Positions 1 to 10,102 are shown, counted from the stretch's first letter. The stretch: 64,000 nt of DNA from Pseudarthrobacter sp. W1I19 (GCF_030817835.1 NZ_JAUSZR010000001.1:1860001-1924000), one strand, 5' to 3'. Notes: a model not told the origin generated them from the sequence alone. Numbers and translations are program-made.

Positions 1-31
1 GTTCCTGACGTGAATAAGAGAAAGATCAACA

Positions 32-1792
32 ATGGCACGAACTGGCCCTAAGAAACCAGGCCTCAGGGTCCTGGTCTGGCTCGGCGTCATCATCGTCGCG
101 CTGACTGCTGTCCTGGCGGGCGGCACCCTGGCCGGGAAGGCGAGCTGGGCGCCCAAGCTGGCCCTGGACCTCGAAGGCGGCACCCAGATGATCCTGGCGC
201 CCAAGGTTGAGGGCGGTTCGGACATCAACGAAGAACAGCTCAACCAGGCTGTGGCGATCATCCGCCAGCGGGTGGACGGCTCCGGCGTTGCCGAAGCCGA
301 GATCAGCACCCAGTCCGGGCGCAATGTGGTGGTCAGCCTTCCAGGCACCCCTTCAAGCCAGACACGCGACCTCATCCAGGCCTCCGCGGACATGAACTTC
401 CGTCCTGTCCTGCTTAACGGGGCAGGCGCGGCCGTGCCTGAGGAGTCGCGGGCACCGGAAGACCAGCTGCCGAAGCCGACGGCGGAACCCGCCAACAGCA
501 GCGACACGAACTGGATCACGCCGGAAATCTACCGCCAGTTCGAAGCCCTTGACTGCGACAACCCGTCCCAGGACGAGCAGGAACGCTCGGACCCGGCCAA
601 GCCGCTGGTCACCTGTGAGCCTGCATCCGGGAACAACCCGGCGATCAAGTACATCCTGGGTCCGGTGGAGGTTAAAGGCAGCAACATCGTCACCTCCTCC
701 TTCCAGCTCCAGCAGGGTGCACAGGGTGCCGTCACGAATGAGTGGGCAGTCAACATCCAGTTCGACGGCGAAGGCACCGCTAAGTTCAAAGAGGTCACGG
801 AACGCCTGAACCAGTTCTACGTGGCTGCCGGCGGGGAATCGGGCAACGACCCCAAGGCACAGTTCGCCATTGTGCTCGATGACCAGGTCATTTCCGCTCC
901 GCGTTCGCTGGCCGTGATCACCGACGGCAGGCCGCAGATCACCGGCGGCTTCACGGAACAAACCGCCAAGGCATTGTCTGACCAGCTCCGGTTCGGTGCC
1001 CTGCCCATCAGCTTCGAGATCCAAAGCGAGCAGCAGATTTCCGCCACCCTGGGCGGCGAGCAGCTGCGTATGGGCCTCCTCGCCGGCTTGATCGGCCTGC
1101 TCCTGGTGGTGGTCTACTCGCTGTTCCAGTACCGGGCCCTTGGCTTCGTGACCATCGCCTCGCTGGTGGTCGCCGGCATCCTGACCTACCTGGCTATCGC
1201 CATCCTGGGCTGGACGGAAAACTACCGGCTGTCCCTGGCAGGCGTAGCGGGCATCATCGTTGCCATCGGCCAGACGGCTGACTCGTTCATCGTCTACTTC
1301 GAACGCATCCGCGATGAGCTCCGTGAAGGACGCGGGCTGGTGTCCGCCGTCGAAAACGGCTGGAAGCGCGCCAAGCGGACCGTCCTCGCCTCGAAGGCTG
1401 TCAACCTGCTGGCGGCACTGGTCCTGTACTTCGTGGCCGTCGGCAACGTCCGCGGCTTCGCCTTCACCCTGGGCCTGACCGCGATCGCCGACCTCATCGT
1501 GGTGTTTATGTTCACCCACCCCACGCTGCAACTGCTGGCCCGCACCCGGTTCTTTGGTGAAGGACACAGGTTCTCCGGCCTCGACCCCAAGCGCCTCGGC
1601 GCAGTTCCGCTGTACCGCGGCGCGGGCCGCGTCCGCACACCCGAAGACCGGCCCGCCGTCGCAGTCCGAGCCAAGAATGCAGGCGCCACGGCCGAGGCCG
1701 AACGCCGCATGACCATTGCCGAACGCCGCCTGGCGCAGAAGCAGGCGGAGCTGGCCGGCTCCTCGAAGTCTGCAGCGAAGGAGAACAAGTAA
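32..1792 (+). CDS. secD: Protein translocase subunit SecD
   Basis: SecD works with SecF in the cytoplasmic membrane and uses the proton motive force to help SecYEG complete protein export. The 586-residue product has an N-terminal membrane segment at about residues 13-33, followed by the conserved family motif LDLEGGTQMIL. A large extracytoplasmic domain follows, then a C-terminal block of about five membrane helices (residues 345-510). The C-terminal tail is charged and rich in Ala, Glu and Arg. The ATG at 32 is followed directly by a typical N-terminus. The stop codon overlaps the secF start (TAATG), so the two genes are translationally coupled. In related genomes ruvB and yajC lie upstream, outside this window. 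Confidence 0.97.
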   Translation: MARTGPKKPGLRVLVWLGVIIVALTAVLAGGTLAGKASWAPKLALDLEGGTQMILAPKVEGGSDINEEQLNQAVAIIRQRVDGSGVAEAEISTQSGRNVVVSLPGTPSSQTRDLIQASADMNFRPVLLNGAGAAVPEESRAPEDQLPKPTAEPANSSDTNWITPEIYRQFEALDCDNPSQDEQERSDPAKPLVTCEPASGNNPAIKYILGPVEVKGSNIVTSSFQLQQGAQGAVTNEWAVNIQFDGEGTAKFKEVTERLNQFYVAAGGESGNDPKAQFAIVLDDQVISAPRSLAVITDGRPQITGGFTEQTAKALSDQLRFGALPISFEIQSEQQISATLGGEQLRMGLLAGLIGLLLVVVYSLFQYRALGFVTIASLVVAGILTYLAIAILGWTENYRLSLAGVAGIIVAIGQTADSFIVYFERIRDELREGRGLVSAVENGWKRAKRTVLASKAVNLLAALVLYFVAVGNVRGFAFTLGLTAIADLIVVFMFTHPTLQLLARTRFFGEGHRFSGLDPKRLGAVPLYRGAGRVRTPEDRPAVAVRAKNAGATAEAERRMTIAERRLAQKQAELAGSSKSAAKENK

Positions 1793-2808
1793 TGCCAAGC
1801 TTCGCAACTTTCGGTAATGAGCTCTACACCGGCAAGCGCTCCTACAACTTCGTAGGGGCCAAGAAGATCTGGTTCATCGCCGCGGCCGTGGCCGTTGCCC
1901 TGTCCATCCTCATTCCGGTGGCCAAGGGCGGCTTCAACCTCGGTATTGAATTCCGGGGCGGGTCCGAGTTCACGGTCTCGAACGTCAAGACCACGGACGC
2001 CACGGTGGGCGAGGAGGCCGTCACCGACGTGGTGGCCGGCAGCGTGCCACGTGTCGCCAACGTGGCCGGGACCACCATGCGGATCCAGACCGACAAACTC
2101 ACCGACGATGAAACCCTTCGCATCAAGGAAGGCCTGACCACGGCCTACGGAGTCACGGACAACGAGGTGACCTCAACCTTTGTGGGACCCACCTGGGGTG
2201 CTGACGTCACTAAGCAGGCGCTGATCGGCCTGGTGATTTTTGTGCTCCTCGCCGCGGTGCTGATGGCGTTGTACTTCCGCACCTGGAAGATGTCGCTCTC
2301 AGCCATTGCGGGCATGGTGGTCACCATGTTCGTGACAGCCGGGGTGTACGCGCTCAGCGACTTCGAAGTGACCCCGTCGGCCATCATCGGGTTCCTCACA
2401 GTCCTGAGCTACTCGCTCTATGACACGGTGGTGGTGTTCGACAAGATCCGCGAGAATACGGCTGAGCTTGACGCATCAACACGCCGCACTTTCGCGGAGG
2501 AAGTCAACCTGGCCGTGAACCAGACCCTGGTCCGCTCGATCAACACCATGATGGTGGCCATCCTGCCCGTCGGCGCCATCCTGTTCATCGGTGCCGGACT
2601 CCTTGGCGCGGGAACGCTGCGGGACCTCTCGCTTGCCCTGTTCGTTGGCATCCTGATCGGGACTGCGGCCACCATTTTCGTTGCGGCTCCGATGTATGCC
2701 TGGTTGCGCCAGAACGAGCCGGACCTCGTCAGGCAGGCCAAGCGCGTAGAGCAGCGCCGCGCCGCCGCTGAGCGTTCCGCGGCTCCCGCGGAGCCCGCCC
2801 AGGCCTAG
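1792..2808 (+). CDS. secF: Protein translocase subunit SecF
   Basis: SecF is the partner of SecD in the accessory complex of the Sec pathway. The 338-residue product has a first membrane helix near residues 22-42, then the SecF signature GIEFRGGSEFTV. A short periplasmic-side domain follows, then five C-terminal helices. These contain the stretch SYSLYDTVVVFDKIREN that is typical of SecF. The start codon overlaps the secD stop by one base. A hairpin terminator follows 12 bases after the stop, so secD-secF is the end of its transcription unit. Confidence 0.97.
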   Translation: MPSFATFGNELYTGKRSYNFVGAKKIWFIAAAVAVALSILIPVAKGGFNLGIEFRGGSEFTVSNVKTTDATVGEEAVTDVVAGSVPRVANVAGTTMRIQTDKLTDDETLRIKEGLTTAYGVTDNEVTSTFVGPTWGADVTKQALIGLVIFVLLAAVLMALYFRTWKMSLSAIAGMVVTMFVTAGVYALSDFEVTPSAIIGFLTVLSYSLYDTVVVFDKIRENTAELDASTRRTFAEEVNLAVNQTLVRSINTMMVAILPVGAILFIGAGLLGAGTLRDLSLALFVGILIGTAATIFVAAPMYAWLRQNEPDLVRQAKRVEQRRAAAERSAAPAEPAQA

Positions 2809-2819
2809 GGTTTTCGCAG

Positions 2820-2857
2820 GGGCCGGACCGCGTCAGAAACCTGATGCCGTCCGGCCC
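2820..2857 (+). terminator. Rho-independent terminator after secF
   Basis: The arms GGGCCGGAC (2820-2828) and GTCCGGCCC (2849-2857) are perfectly complementary, and an inner TCAG/CTGA pairing extends the structure. A short T-run (CTGTTTT) follows downstream, after a gap of a few bases. The hairpin separates secDF from the stringent-response gene. Confidence 0.8.
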
Positions 2858-2939
2858 TGGCTGTTTTAAGGGCCGGTTATAAAACTCCTTCGGGTGAGGA
2901 ATAGACTGGGGTAATTAAACGGTCATGAGGGGTGCTTCA

Positions 2940-5330
2940 TTGGAAGAACGTTCTGCGTCGCTGCCGACGGCACAAGGAGATCAGGGTCCGGCCGGTGTGC
3001 AGACCGGCCAGGCTGCTTCCGCGCGCGCAGGTTCATTGGTCCCCGTGGATAACTCAGGTTCACGCCCCACTTTTCCCGGCCGGCGGGAACGCACCAGGTC
3101 CAGGCTTGCCCGGCTGACAGGCCGGAGTGCCGCAAATTATTCGCCCATCCTGGAACCACTGCTGAGGACGGTCCGGGCCAACAATCCCAAAGAGGATTTT
3201 GACCTCATCCAGCGCGCCTTCGACGTGGCGGAACGGAGCCATCGCGGGCAGAAGCGCAAGAGCGGTGACCCGTACATCACCCACCCGGTAGCGGTGGCGA
3301 CCATCCTCGCCGAACTGGGACTCAGTGGAACCACCCTGGCAGCGGCTCTCCTGCACGACACTGTCGAGGACACGCCCTACACACTCGCCGACCTGAAGCG
3401 TGACTTCGGTCCGGAAGTGGCGATGCTCGTTGACGGGGTCACCAAGCTGGACAAAGTCAGCTTCGGCGAAGCGGCACAGTCCGAGACGGTCCGCAAGATG
3501 GTTGTGGCCATGGCCAAGGACATCAGGGTTCTGATGATCAAACTCGCCGACCGGCTCCACAACGCCCGCACCTGGCGTTTCGTTTCGGCCGAATCGTCGG
3601 CCCGCAAGGCGCGCGAAACCCTGGAAATCTTTGCCCCGCTGGCGCACCGCCTGGGCATGAACACCATCAAATGGGAACTGGAGGACCTGTCCTTCGCGGC
3701 ACTGTACCCCAAGGTGTACGAAGAGATCGTCCGCATGGTGGGGGACCGGACTCCGGAGCGCGAGAAGAGCCTGAGCGTCATCCGGGACCAGATTACTGAA
3801 GATCTCCGCACGGCCAAGATCAAGGCAACCATTACCGGCCGCCCCAAGCACTACTACTCGATTTACCAGAAGATGATTGTCCGCGACAAGGACTTCGACG
3901 ACATCAATGACCTCATGGGTGTCCGTGTCCTGGTGGACTCCGTCCGGGACTGTTATGCCGCCCTCGGCACCATGCACTCGCGCTGGAACCCGCTGCCCGG
4001 CAGGTTCAAGGACTACATCGCGATGCCCAAGTTCAACATGTACCAGTCGCTGCACACTACGGTGATCGGTCCCGGCGGCAAGCCGGTGGAAATCCAGATC
4101 CGGACGCATGAGATGCACCGGCGCGCCGAGTACGGTGTCGCCGCGCACTGGAAGTACAAGGACCAGCCCAACCGCACCGCTGTTGGCCCCGGGAGCCCGC
4201 GCGACGGCGACATGGGCTGGCTGCGCTCACTGGTGGACTGGCAGCAGGAAACGTCGGACCCGGGGGAGTTCCTCGATTCCCTGCGGTTCGAGATCAACGC
4301 GCGGGAAGTTTTCGTCTTCACCCCAAAGGGCGAAGTCATGGCCCTGCCGGCTGGATCCACCCCCGTGGACTTTGCCTACGCTGTCCACACCGAGGTGGGT
4401 CATCGGACCATCGGCGCCCGTGTCAATGGAAAGCTCGTTCCGCTCAACAGCGAGTTGAACCACGGCGACTGGGTGGAGATCTTCACCTCCAAGGCTGAAG
4501 GAGCAGGGCCCAGCCAGGACTGGCAGCATTTCGTCAAGAGTGCCCGGGCCCGCAACAAGATCCGCCAGTGGTTCAGCAAGGAACGCCGTGAAGAGGCGAT
4601 CGACCGCGGCAAGGAACTCCTGACCCGTGCCATGCGGAAGCAGAACCTGCCCCTGCAGCGCCTGATGACGCATGAGGCGCTGGCCGCGGTGGCGGAGGAC
4701 TTCAAGTACGTCGACATCTCCGGGCTGTACGCCGGGGTGGGGGACGGGCATACCTCCGCCCAGGCGGTCATGGAGAAGCTCGTCGAGAGCCTCGGCGGAA
4801 ACGAAAGCACCGACGACGACATCACCGAAGTCAGCATTCCCACCCAGGTCACGAAAGCACGGTTCTCCGATTCCGGCGTAGTGGTCCGTGGCGTGGGTGA
4901 CGTGTGGGTGAAGCTGGCCAGGTGCTGTACCCCGGTTCCACCGGATCCGATCCTCGGGTTCGTGACCAGGGGCTCGGGCGTTTCCGTGCACCGGACGGAC
5001 TGCACCAACATCTCCGACCTGAAGGATCAGCCGGACCGGATCGTTGATGTGGACTGGGCGCCCACGCAGTCCAGCGTGTTCCTTGTGGAGATCCAGGTTG
5101 AGGCGCTGGACCGCAAATCGCTGCTCTCCGACGTCACGCGCGTGCTTTCCGAGAACCACGTCAACATCCTGGCAGCCAGCGTCCACACGTCCAGCGACCG
5201 CGTTGCCATTTCAAAGTTCGCCTTCGAGATGGGTGACCCCAAGTACCTGCACCACGTCCTGAGTGCTGTCCGCCGGATTGACGGTGTTTTCGACGTCTAC
5301 CGCACCACGGGGAACAAGCGCCGGAACTAG
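2940..5330 (+). CDS. relA: Bifunctional (p)ppGpp synthetase/hydrolase (RelA/SpoT homologue, Rsh)
   Basis: This is the long RSH enzyme that makes and degrades the stringent-response alarmone (p)ppGpp. The HD hydrolase domain is near residues 60-240 and shows ITHPVAVAT followed by LLHDTVEDT, so hydrolase function is likely intact. The synthetase domain, about residues 295-410, shows [11 protein letters not shown] and [12 protein letters not shown] domain sits near 450-515 and a C-terminal ACT domain near 710-790. I chose TTG at 2940 because GAGGGG lies seven bases upstream; an in-frame ATG at 2925 has no visible ribosome binding site. The last 120 bases overlap the antisense gene at 5211-5948. 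Confidence 0.95.
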   Translation: MEERSASLPTAQGDQGPAGVQTGQAASARAGSLVPVDNSGSRPTFPGRRERTRSRLARLTGRSAANYSPILEPLLRTVRANNPKEDFDLIQRAFDVAERSHRGQKRKSGDPYITHPVAVATILAELGLSGTTLAAALLHDTVEDTPYTLADLKRDFGPEVAMLVDGVTKLDKVSFGEAAQSETVRKMVVAMAKDIRVLMIKLADRLHNARTWRFVSAESSARKARETLEIFAPLAHRLGMNTIKWELEDLSFAALYPKVYEEIVRMVGDRTPEREKSLSVIRDQITEDLRTAKIKATITGRPKHYYSIYQKMIVRDKDFDDINDLMGVRVLVDSVRDCYAALGTMHSRWNPLPGRFKDYIAMPKFNMYQSLHTTVIGPGGKPVEIQIRTHEMHRRAEYGVAAHWKYKDQPNRTAVGPGSPRDGDMGWLRSLVDWQQETSDPGEFLDSLRFEINAREVFVFTPKGEVMALPAGSTPVDFAYAVHTEVGHRTIGARVNGKLVPLNSELNHGDWVEIFTSKAEGAGPSQDWQHFVKSARARNKIRQWFSKERREEAIDRGKELLTRAMRKQNLPLQRLMTHEALAAVAEDFKYVDISGLYAGVGDGHTSAQAVMEKLVESLGGNESTDDDITEVSIPTQVTKARFSDSGVVVRGVGDVWVKLARCCTPVPPDPILGFVTRGSGVSVHRTDCTNISDLKDQPDRIVDVDWAPTQSSVFLVEIQVEALDRKSLLSDVTRVLSENHVNILAASVHTSSDRVAISKFAFEMGDPKYLHHVLSAVRRIDGVFDVYRTTGNKRRN

Positions 5331-5948
5331 CTGCGCCAGCTTTTCCAGTGCCGCCCTCTTGTGGGGGACCCGGGGGCTGGCCTCGATGGCCAGGATCAGC
5401 AAGCGCAGGCGCACATCGTTCTGCGGGCGCGCCAGCAAACTTTCCAGGGTGGGGATGGCCCGCTCCGCCTCTACGTGCAGGGCTACGTCAAGGGCAGTGC
5501 GCAGCGGACTGGAGACCATCAAACCGCCCAGGCTGACAACATCGAACGGCCCGAGCTTCACTTCGTGCAGGCTACAGCCCCGGGTGTTGCGCAGGCTCGA
5601 AACACGGCGCTTGGCATCAACCAGCAGCGCCAACCGGTCCGGCTCAGCCGCGCAGCCATAGATCCAGGCCGCCGTCATCCTCCCGGCCACTACCCGTTGG
5701 CGCACGGCTGCCGGAACCGCTCCGGCCGCTGCCCGTGCCCGGAGTTGCGGGGTGGCCGTGCTACCGGGCAGCGCGTAACCGTGCTGATGGAACCGGGTCA
5801 GCAGGCCGTCCGAGGCCAGCGACTGAAGCTCCGGGAAGGCAAACGGCATGCCCGGAGCATAAAGCTCGGGGAAGCGCGGCAGTGGTTCCGGGGTGGAGGA
5901 GGAATCCGCGCCGTGCGCGGCGGCGGGAGGTGCCGTGGATGTCGCCAT
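5211..5948 (-). CDS. AbiEi-like / transcriptional-regulator-type hypothetical protein
   Basis: This 245-residue protein resembles the stand-alone proteins often annotated in Arthrobacter as AbiEi-family antitoxin-like. The N-terminus is Ala/Pro/Ser-rich. The middle contains [18 protein letters not shown] and [21 protein letters not shown], the type of core seen in AbiEi C-terminal domains. The remainder is helical. No AbiEii nucleotidyltransferase toxin gene is adjacent, so a complete type IV toxin-antitoxin pair is not visible. The 3' end overlaps the rsh coding region by 120 bases in the antisense direction. The family assignment is from recall of sequence patterns and is uncertain; the reading frame itself looks genuine. 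Confidence 0.72.
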   Translation of the reverse strand: MATSTAPPAAAHGADSSSTPEPLPRFPELYAPGMPFAFPELQSLASDGLLTRFHQHGYALPGSTATPQLRARAAAGAVPAAVRQRVVAGRMTAAWIYGCAAEPDRLALLVDAKRRVSSLRNTRGCSLHEVKLGPFDVVSLGGLMVSSPLRTALDVALHVEAERAIPTLESLLARPQNDVRLRLLILAIEASPRVPHKRAALEKLAQLVPALVPRGAVDVENTVNPADSTQDVVQVLGVTHLEGEL

Positions 5949-6051
5949 CCACCCATCCTGCCCCGATGGCGTTAACCGGCACAGGCCCGGTTCCCGTTAT
6001 GTGGATAACCGGAACCGGGCCTGCATTGACGACAGCCGGGGGCGAAAAGGG

Positions 6052-7593
6052 CTAGGTCAGTTCGCTGGCTGACCGCTGGATCTGGTCCAGCCAGGCCTGG
6101 CGTGCTTCCAAGGCTTCCTGGGCAGCCTTGATCCGGCGCTGGTCGCCGGTCTTTTCAGCCGTGGCGAGGTCTTCCTGGAGCCCCGCGATGGCGGATTCCA
6201 GCTGTGACAGGGCGCTGTTGGTGCGTGCCTTCCGCTCCGGGTTGGACCGCTGCCACTGCTCTTCCTCGGCGTGGCGGACGGCGTCTTCCACCTTCCGCAG
6301 CCCCGCCTCAACGCGTCCCATGTCCGCGCGCGGGACCTTGCCGGCCTCTTCCCAGCGGTCCCGGACCGACTGCAGGGCCTTCTTGGCAGCAGGCAGGTCC
6401 TTCACCGGGAGAATGGCGTTGGCTTCGATCAGGAGCGCTTCCTTGACCGTGAGGTTGGAGGCATATTCCTGGTCGATCTCATCATTTGCCGCCTGGCGTG
6501 CCGTGAAGAAGGCATCCTGGGCGGCGCGGAACCGGGCCCAGAGGGCGTCGTCGTCCTTGCGGCTGGCCCGCGGCGAGGCCTTCCACTGATCCATCAGGCG
6601 GCGGTACTCGCCGGCAGCGAATCCCCAGTCGGTGGAGGTGGACAAAGCTTCCGCCTCTGCGATCAGCTTTTCCTTGGCGGACTTGGCAGCAGAGTTGTTG
6701 CTGTCCAGCTGGGAGAAGTAGGCGCGGCGGTGACGGTCGAAGACGGTGCGGGCGGCACGGAACCGCTTCCACAGGGCGTCCTCGTTGCTTCGGCCAAGGC
6801 GGACCCCGCTCTTCTGGGCAGCCTTCCAGCTCTCGAACAGCTCGTTCATCCGGGCGCTGGAGGTTTTCCACTGGGTCTGGGTGGGATCCTGGCCGGAAAT
6901 TTCCTCGGCTTCGGCAACGATCGCCTCGCGGGCAGCGAGCTCGGAGGCGCGAACGGCGTCGTGCTCGGCCTTCTCTGCCTTTTCGAGTTCAGCGATCTGC
7001 GTTGACAACGCATCCAGCCGCGCCTCTGCAGACCGGAGGTCTCCCACCATGTTGCGCTCGGCGAGCTGCTCACGCAGGTGCGTGACGGTCTTTTGCATGT
7101 CGGTGCTGGGGGCTTTTGAGCTGACGCGCTGTTCCAGCAGCACGATCTGGGCAACCACATCGTCATATTTCCGCGCGAAGTAAGCCAGTGCCTCGTCGTC
7201 ACTGACCCCCGGGTACTGGCCCACGGGGTGTTCCGCGCCGTCGATGGTCAAAAAGACGTGTCCATCGCCCTCCACGCGGCCCCACTTCGACGCTTCTGCC
7301 AGCGACGTTGCCGGCGCTGCGGGGACCGGCGCTGCAGCAGGTGCAGCGGCAGGCTTGGGGCGGGACGCGAAGGCGGCCGGAGAAGGTGCCGGGCGGGGTG
7401 CCGGTGCCGGTGAAGTGCTTGACGGGGCATCGCCTTCCACAGCTGGGCTCTCACTGGCGCCGCTTTCCGGAGCATTCTCCACGGGAGCTTCCGCTGCCGG
7501 GGTGGTGGCTGCAGCTGCAACTTCCTCGGCGGCCGGTGCCGCTGTCCCGGTCAGGTCTGTTGCTGTTTCGTCGGATTTCTGACTGTCTGTCAC
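6052..7593 (-). CDS. DUF349 domain-containing coiled-coil protein
   Basis: The 513-residue product has a disordered N-terminus of about 110 residues, made almost entirely of Ala, Pro, Glu and Ser. A long charged helical body follows. That body carries three DUF349-type repeats, each with a Trp-Lys-x-Ala motif followed by LWxRFRxAxxxF; clear copies are at about residues 250-310 and 325-385, with a weaker one near 395-450. The molecular role of DUF349 proteins is poorly defined. The protein is widespread in actinobacteria next to a cyclophilin gene, as here. The start is GTG at 7593 and its ribosome binding site is weak. Confidence 0.9.
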   Translation of the reverse strand: MTDSQKSDETATDLTGTAAPAAEEVAAAATTPAAEAPVENAPESGASESPAVEGDAPSSTSPAPAPRPAPSPAAFASRPKPAAAPAAAPVPAAPATSLAEASKWGRVEGDGHVFLTIDGAEHPVGQYPGVSDDEALAYFARKYDDVVAQIVLLEQRVSSKAPSTDMQKTVTHLREQLAERNMVGDLRSAEARLDALSTQIAELEKAEKAEHDAVRASELAAREAIVAEAEEISGQDPTQTQWKTSSARMNELFESWKAAQKSGVRLGRSNEDALWKRFRAARTVFDRHRRAYFSQLDSNNSAAKSAKEKLIAEAEALSTSTDWGFAAGEYRRLMDQWKASPRASRKDDDALWARFRAAQDAFFTARQAANDEIDQEYASNLTVKEALLIEANAILPVKDLPAAKKALQSVRDRWEEAGKVPRADMGRVEAGLRKVEDAVRHAEEEQWQRSNPERKARTNSALSQLESAIAGLQEDLATAEKTGDQRRIKAAQEALEARQAWLDQIQRSASELT

Positions 7594-7660
7594 CGCTAAA
7601 AGTCTTTCGCTTGGAGGAAAATACTCAGGTCCTGCACCGCAGCCCCAGGGGCCGGGCTTC

Positions 7661-8467
7661 CTACTTCAGAGAAAACGAGTCTATCGTGACTGGTTCCACA
7701 GGTGTGCCGTCTGTGTCGCTGCTGCCCGGCGTAATCCCGGCTGCCGCTATGTCCGACACCACATCGAGCCCGGACGTCACTCTTCCCACCATGGTGTAGC
7801 CCCCGGCGCTGTCCGCCGGGATGACCGTGTCCTTGTACACGACGAAGAACTGTTTCCCGTTTCCGAAAGCGTTGTTCCCGGTGCGGGCCACGGCGATGGT
7901 TCCGGCCGGATATGTATTGTCGGCGGGCGTGTTTTCGAGGGGACCCCACGTGTAGGTTGGATCACCCTCCCCGTTGGGTCCGGAAGCGCCGCATTGGAGC
8001 AGCCCGAACGTCTCGCCGGTGGTGAGGCGGTGGCAGGATTTGGTATTGAAGTAGCCTTCGTCGCTGAGTGACTTGAATACAGCGGCGGCCTGCGGCGCCT
8101 TTGTCCCGTCCAGCTCCACCGTCAGCGGGCTGCCGTTCAGCACCAGATCGCCGGTAAAAGTCTTGCCTGAGGCCGTTTCCGCAGCAGGAATGTTGGGCCC
8201 GTTGCTCGCCTGCGCGGATGGGCTTGCAGAGGCGGAGGGGCTGGACAGCCCGGCCTCCAGGGCGGCGAACTCCTCCTCGGTTGGATTACCGGCGAAGGCG
8301 GTCAGTTGAAGGACGACGGCGAGCACCACGGCGGCGGTTCCGGCGCCGGCGGCGATCATGTTGTCGCGCTTGCGCCGCTTCTCTTGTTCCCGGCGCAGCT
8401 CGCGCTTGGCTTCCATCTGCTGAATGCGCCGCCTTGCTTCGCGGGCACTGCGTGAACTGGCCGCCAA
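7661..8467 (-). CDS. Membrane-anchored peptidyl-prolyl cis-trans isomerase (cyclophilin type)
   Basis: This protein is predicted to catalyse proline isomerisation outside the membrane. The 268-residue product starts with a strongly basic helical segment (RRIQQMEAKRELRREQEKR). One membrane anchor follows at about residues 40-60, then a Ser/Ala-rich linker. The C-terminal cyclophilin domain has GDPTYTWGPLENT, GTIAVARTGNN and GKQFFVVY. I place the start at TTG 8467 because a strong AAAGGAGG lies four bases upstream of it. A longer frame opens from 8599, but its extra 44 residues are Arg/Pro-rich, have no ribosome binding site, and would overlap the shared promoter region with hisS. Confidence 0.9.
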   Translation of the reverse strand: MAASSRSAREARRRIQQMEAKRELRREQEKRRKRDNMIAAGAGTAAVVLAVVLQLTAFAGNPTEEEFAALEAGLSSPSASASPSAQASNGPNIPAAETASGKTFTGDLVLNGSPLTVELDGTKAPQAAAVFKSLSDEGYFNTKSCHRLTTGETFGLLQCGASGPNGEGDPTYTWGPLENTPADNTYPAGTIAVARTGNNAFGNGKQFFVVYKDTVIPADSAGGYTMVGRVTSGLDVVSDIAAAGITPGSSDTDGTPVEPVTIDSFSLK

Positions 8468-8577
8468 GGGTCCTCCTTTTAGTCGGGCTGCTGCGCGCCG
8501 CGGCACGGGCCTCGGGCGCAGGTGTCTGACGGCCAAGCCCTGACGCGTCCGCTGCATTAGAGATGCTGGCGGATGAC

Positions 8578-8608
8578 GCATAAACTGACTGCCGCACATA
8601 GTTTATGC
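8578..8608. promoter_or_regulatory. Perfect 9-bp inverted repeat between the cyclophilin gene and hisS
   Basis: GCATAAACT (8578-8586) and AGTTTATGC (8600-8608) are perfect inverted copies separated by 13 bases. They lie in the divergent intergenic region in an AT-rich island that contrasts with the surrounding GC-rich DNA. They could be a dyad operator or part of two back-to-back promoters. No binding protein can be named from sequence. Confidence 0.5.
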
Positions 8609-8692
8609 ATGACTGGCTGGACTGCCGCCGTTCCAGGCCCGTTTCGGGCCGCGCAAGTCCCAGGCACCCTTATCAAGAGGAGAAAATCCACC

Positions 8693-10063
8693 ATGGCACG
8701 CACCGCCTCCCTGTCCGGATTCCCCGAGTGGCTTCCCGAGGAGCGGCTGGTGGAGCTGCATGTGTTGGATACCCTGCGCCGGGTTTTCGAGCTGCACGGG
8801 TTCGCTTCCATCGAGACGCGGGCGGTCGAAACCGTGGGGCAGTTGCTGCGCAAGGGTGAAATCGATAAGGAAGTGTACGGTCTCAGCCGGCTTCAGGAGG
8901 ACGAGAGCGAGAATCCCGTTAAGGGCGGCAAAGCCGATCCGCACGCGCTTGCACTCCACTTTGACCTGACTGTTCCCTTCGCCCGTTACGTGGTGGAGAA
9001 TGCCGGTTACCTCGCCTTCCCGTTCCGCCGTTACCAGATCCAGAAAGTCTGGCGCGGTGAGCGCCCGCAGGAGGGCCGGGCGCGCGAGTTCACGCAGGCG
9101 GACATCGACGTGGTGGGGGACGGCGACCTGCCGTTCCGCTACGACGTCGAAATCGCGCTGGTCATTGCAGAGGCCCTCAGCGCGCTTCCCATCCCTGACT
9201 TCCGGCTTAGGGTTAACAACCGCAAACTCGCGGAGGGCTTCTACCGCGGCATCGGCCTGGACGATACGGCCGGCGTGCTGCGCAGCATCGATAAACTCGA
9301 GAAGGTCGGTCCCGCGAAGGTCGCCGAGCTGCTGAAGGCTGAACTGGGTGCAACCGACGAGCAGGCACAGAAGGCCCTGGAGCTGGCGGGAATCCGTACC
9401 GAGGACACGTCCTTCGTGGAACAGGTGCGCGCCTTGGGCGTGAGCAATGAGCTGCTCGAGGAGGGCCTGTACGAGTTGGAACAGGTCATCGAGGCCGCTG
9501 TCCAGCGGGCTCCCGGCAAGGTGCTGGCCGACCTCAGTATCGCCCGCGGCCTGGACTACTACACCGGCACGGTAGTGGAAACGGTGCTGGTGGGCCATGA
9601 ACAGCTCGGCTCCATCTGCTCGGGCGGACGCTACGACGCACTGGCCTCCAAGGGCAACCGGAAGTTCCCCGGGGTGGGCCTTTCCATCGGCGTCACCCGG
9701 CTGGTATCGCGCATCCTGAGCCAGGACCTGGCCAAGGCTTCGCGTTCAGTTCCCACCGCTGTGCTTGTCTCCCTGACCAATGATGAGAGCTGGAGTGCCG
9801 CGCAGGACGTTGCGGCGCAGCTCCGCAGCCGGGGAATTGCCACGGAAGTGGCAGCCAAGGCGGAGAAATTCGGCAAGCAGATCAAATTCGCCGACCGCCG
9901 CGGCATCCCCTTCGTCTGGTTCACCGACGACGACGGCACCCACCAGGTCAAGGACATCCGCACCGGTGACCAGGTAGTGGCATTCCCCGAAACCTGGACC
10001 CCGCCGGCCGAGGATTTGGCGGTCCAGGTCGCGTCAACAGCCCCGATGGCTTCCGCAGTCTAG
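8693..10063 (+). CDS. hisS: Histidyl-tRNA synthetase
   Basis: This class II aminoacyl-tRNA synthetase charges tRNA-His. The 456-residue product contains the class II motifs, the histidine-specific block ARGLDYYTGTV, and GGRYDALA. It ends in a C-terminal anticodon-binding domain starting near residue 350. The start is ATG 8693, preceded by AAGAGGAG; the frame open further upstream has no conserved sequence. It is transcribed divergently from the cyclophilin gene and convergently with the DUF222/HNH gene, and shares a bidirectional terminator with the latter. Confidence 0.97.
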   Translation: MARTASLSGFPEWLPEERLVELHVLDTLRRVFELHGFASIETRAVETVGQLLRKGEIDKEVYGLSRLQEDESENPVKGGKADPHALALHFDLTVPFARYVVENAGYLAFPFRRYQIQKVWRGERPQEGRAREFTQADIDVVGDGDLPFRYDVEIALVIAEALSALPIPDFRLRVNNRKLAEGFYRGIGLDDTAGVLRSIDKLEKVGPAKVAELLKAELGATDEQAQKALELAGIRTEDTSFVEQVRALGVSNELLEEGLYELEQVIEAAVQRAPGKVLADLSIARGLDYYTGTVVETVLVGHEQLGSICSGGRYDALASKGNRKFPGVGLSIGVTRLVSRILSQDLAKASRSVPTAVLVSLTNDESWSAAQDVAAQLRSRGIATEVAAKAEKFGKQIKFADRRGIPFVWFTDDDGTHQVKDIRTGDQVVAFPETWTPPAEDLAVQVASTAPMASAV

Positions 10064-10077
10064 GGCTGCTCCCGGAT

Positions 10078-10102
10078 GCGCTGCCGGTACTTACGGCAGC
10101 GC
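10078..10102. terminator. Bidirectional hairpin between hisS and the DUF222/HNH gene
   Basis: GCGCTGCCG (10078-10086) pairs perfectly with CGGCAGCGC (10094-10102) across a seven-base loop. The loop contains the TAA stop of the minus-strand gene. The GC-rich stem lies exactly between the two convergent genes. No long T-run is present, so its strength as a terminator is uncertain. Confidence 0.6.

Noticed and set aside
5211..5948. Complete type IV toxin-antitoxin system
   Set aside because: No AbiEii-type toxin gene is adjacent; the neighbours are rsh and a DUF349 gene.
8600..8692. T-box leader ahead of hisS
   Set aside because: The leader is too short and lacks the T-box sequence and specifier stem.
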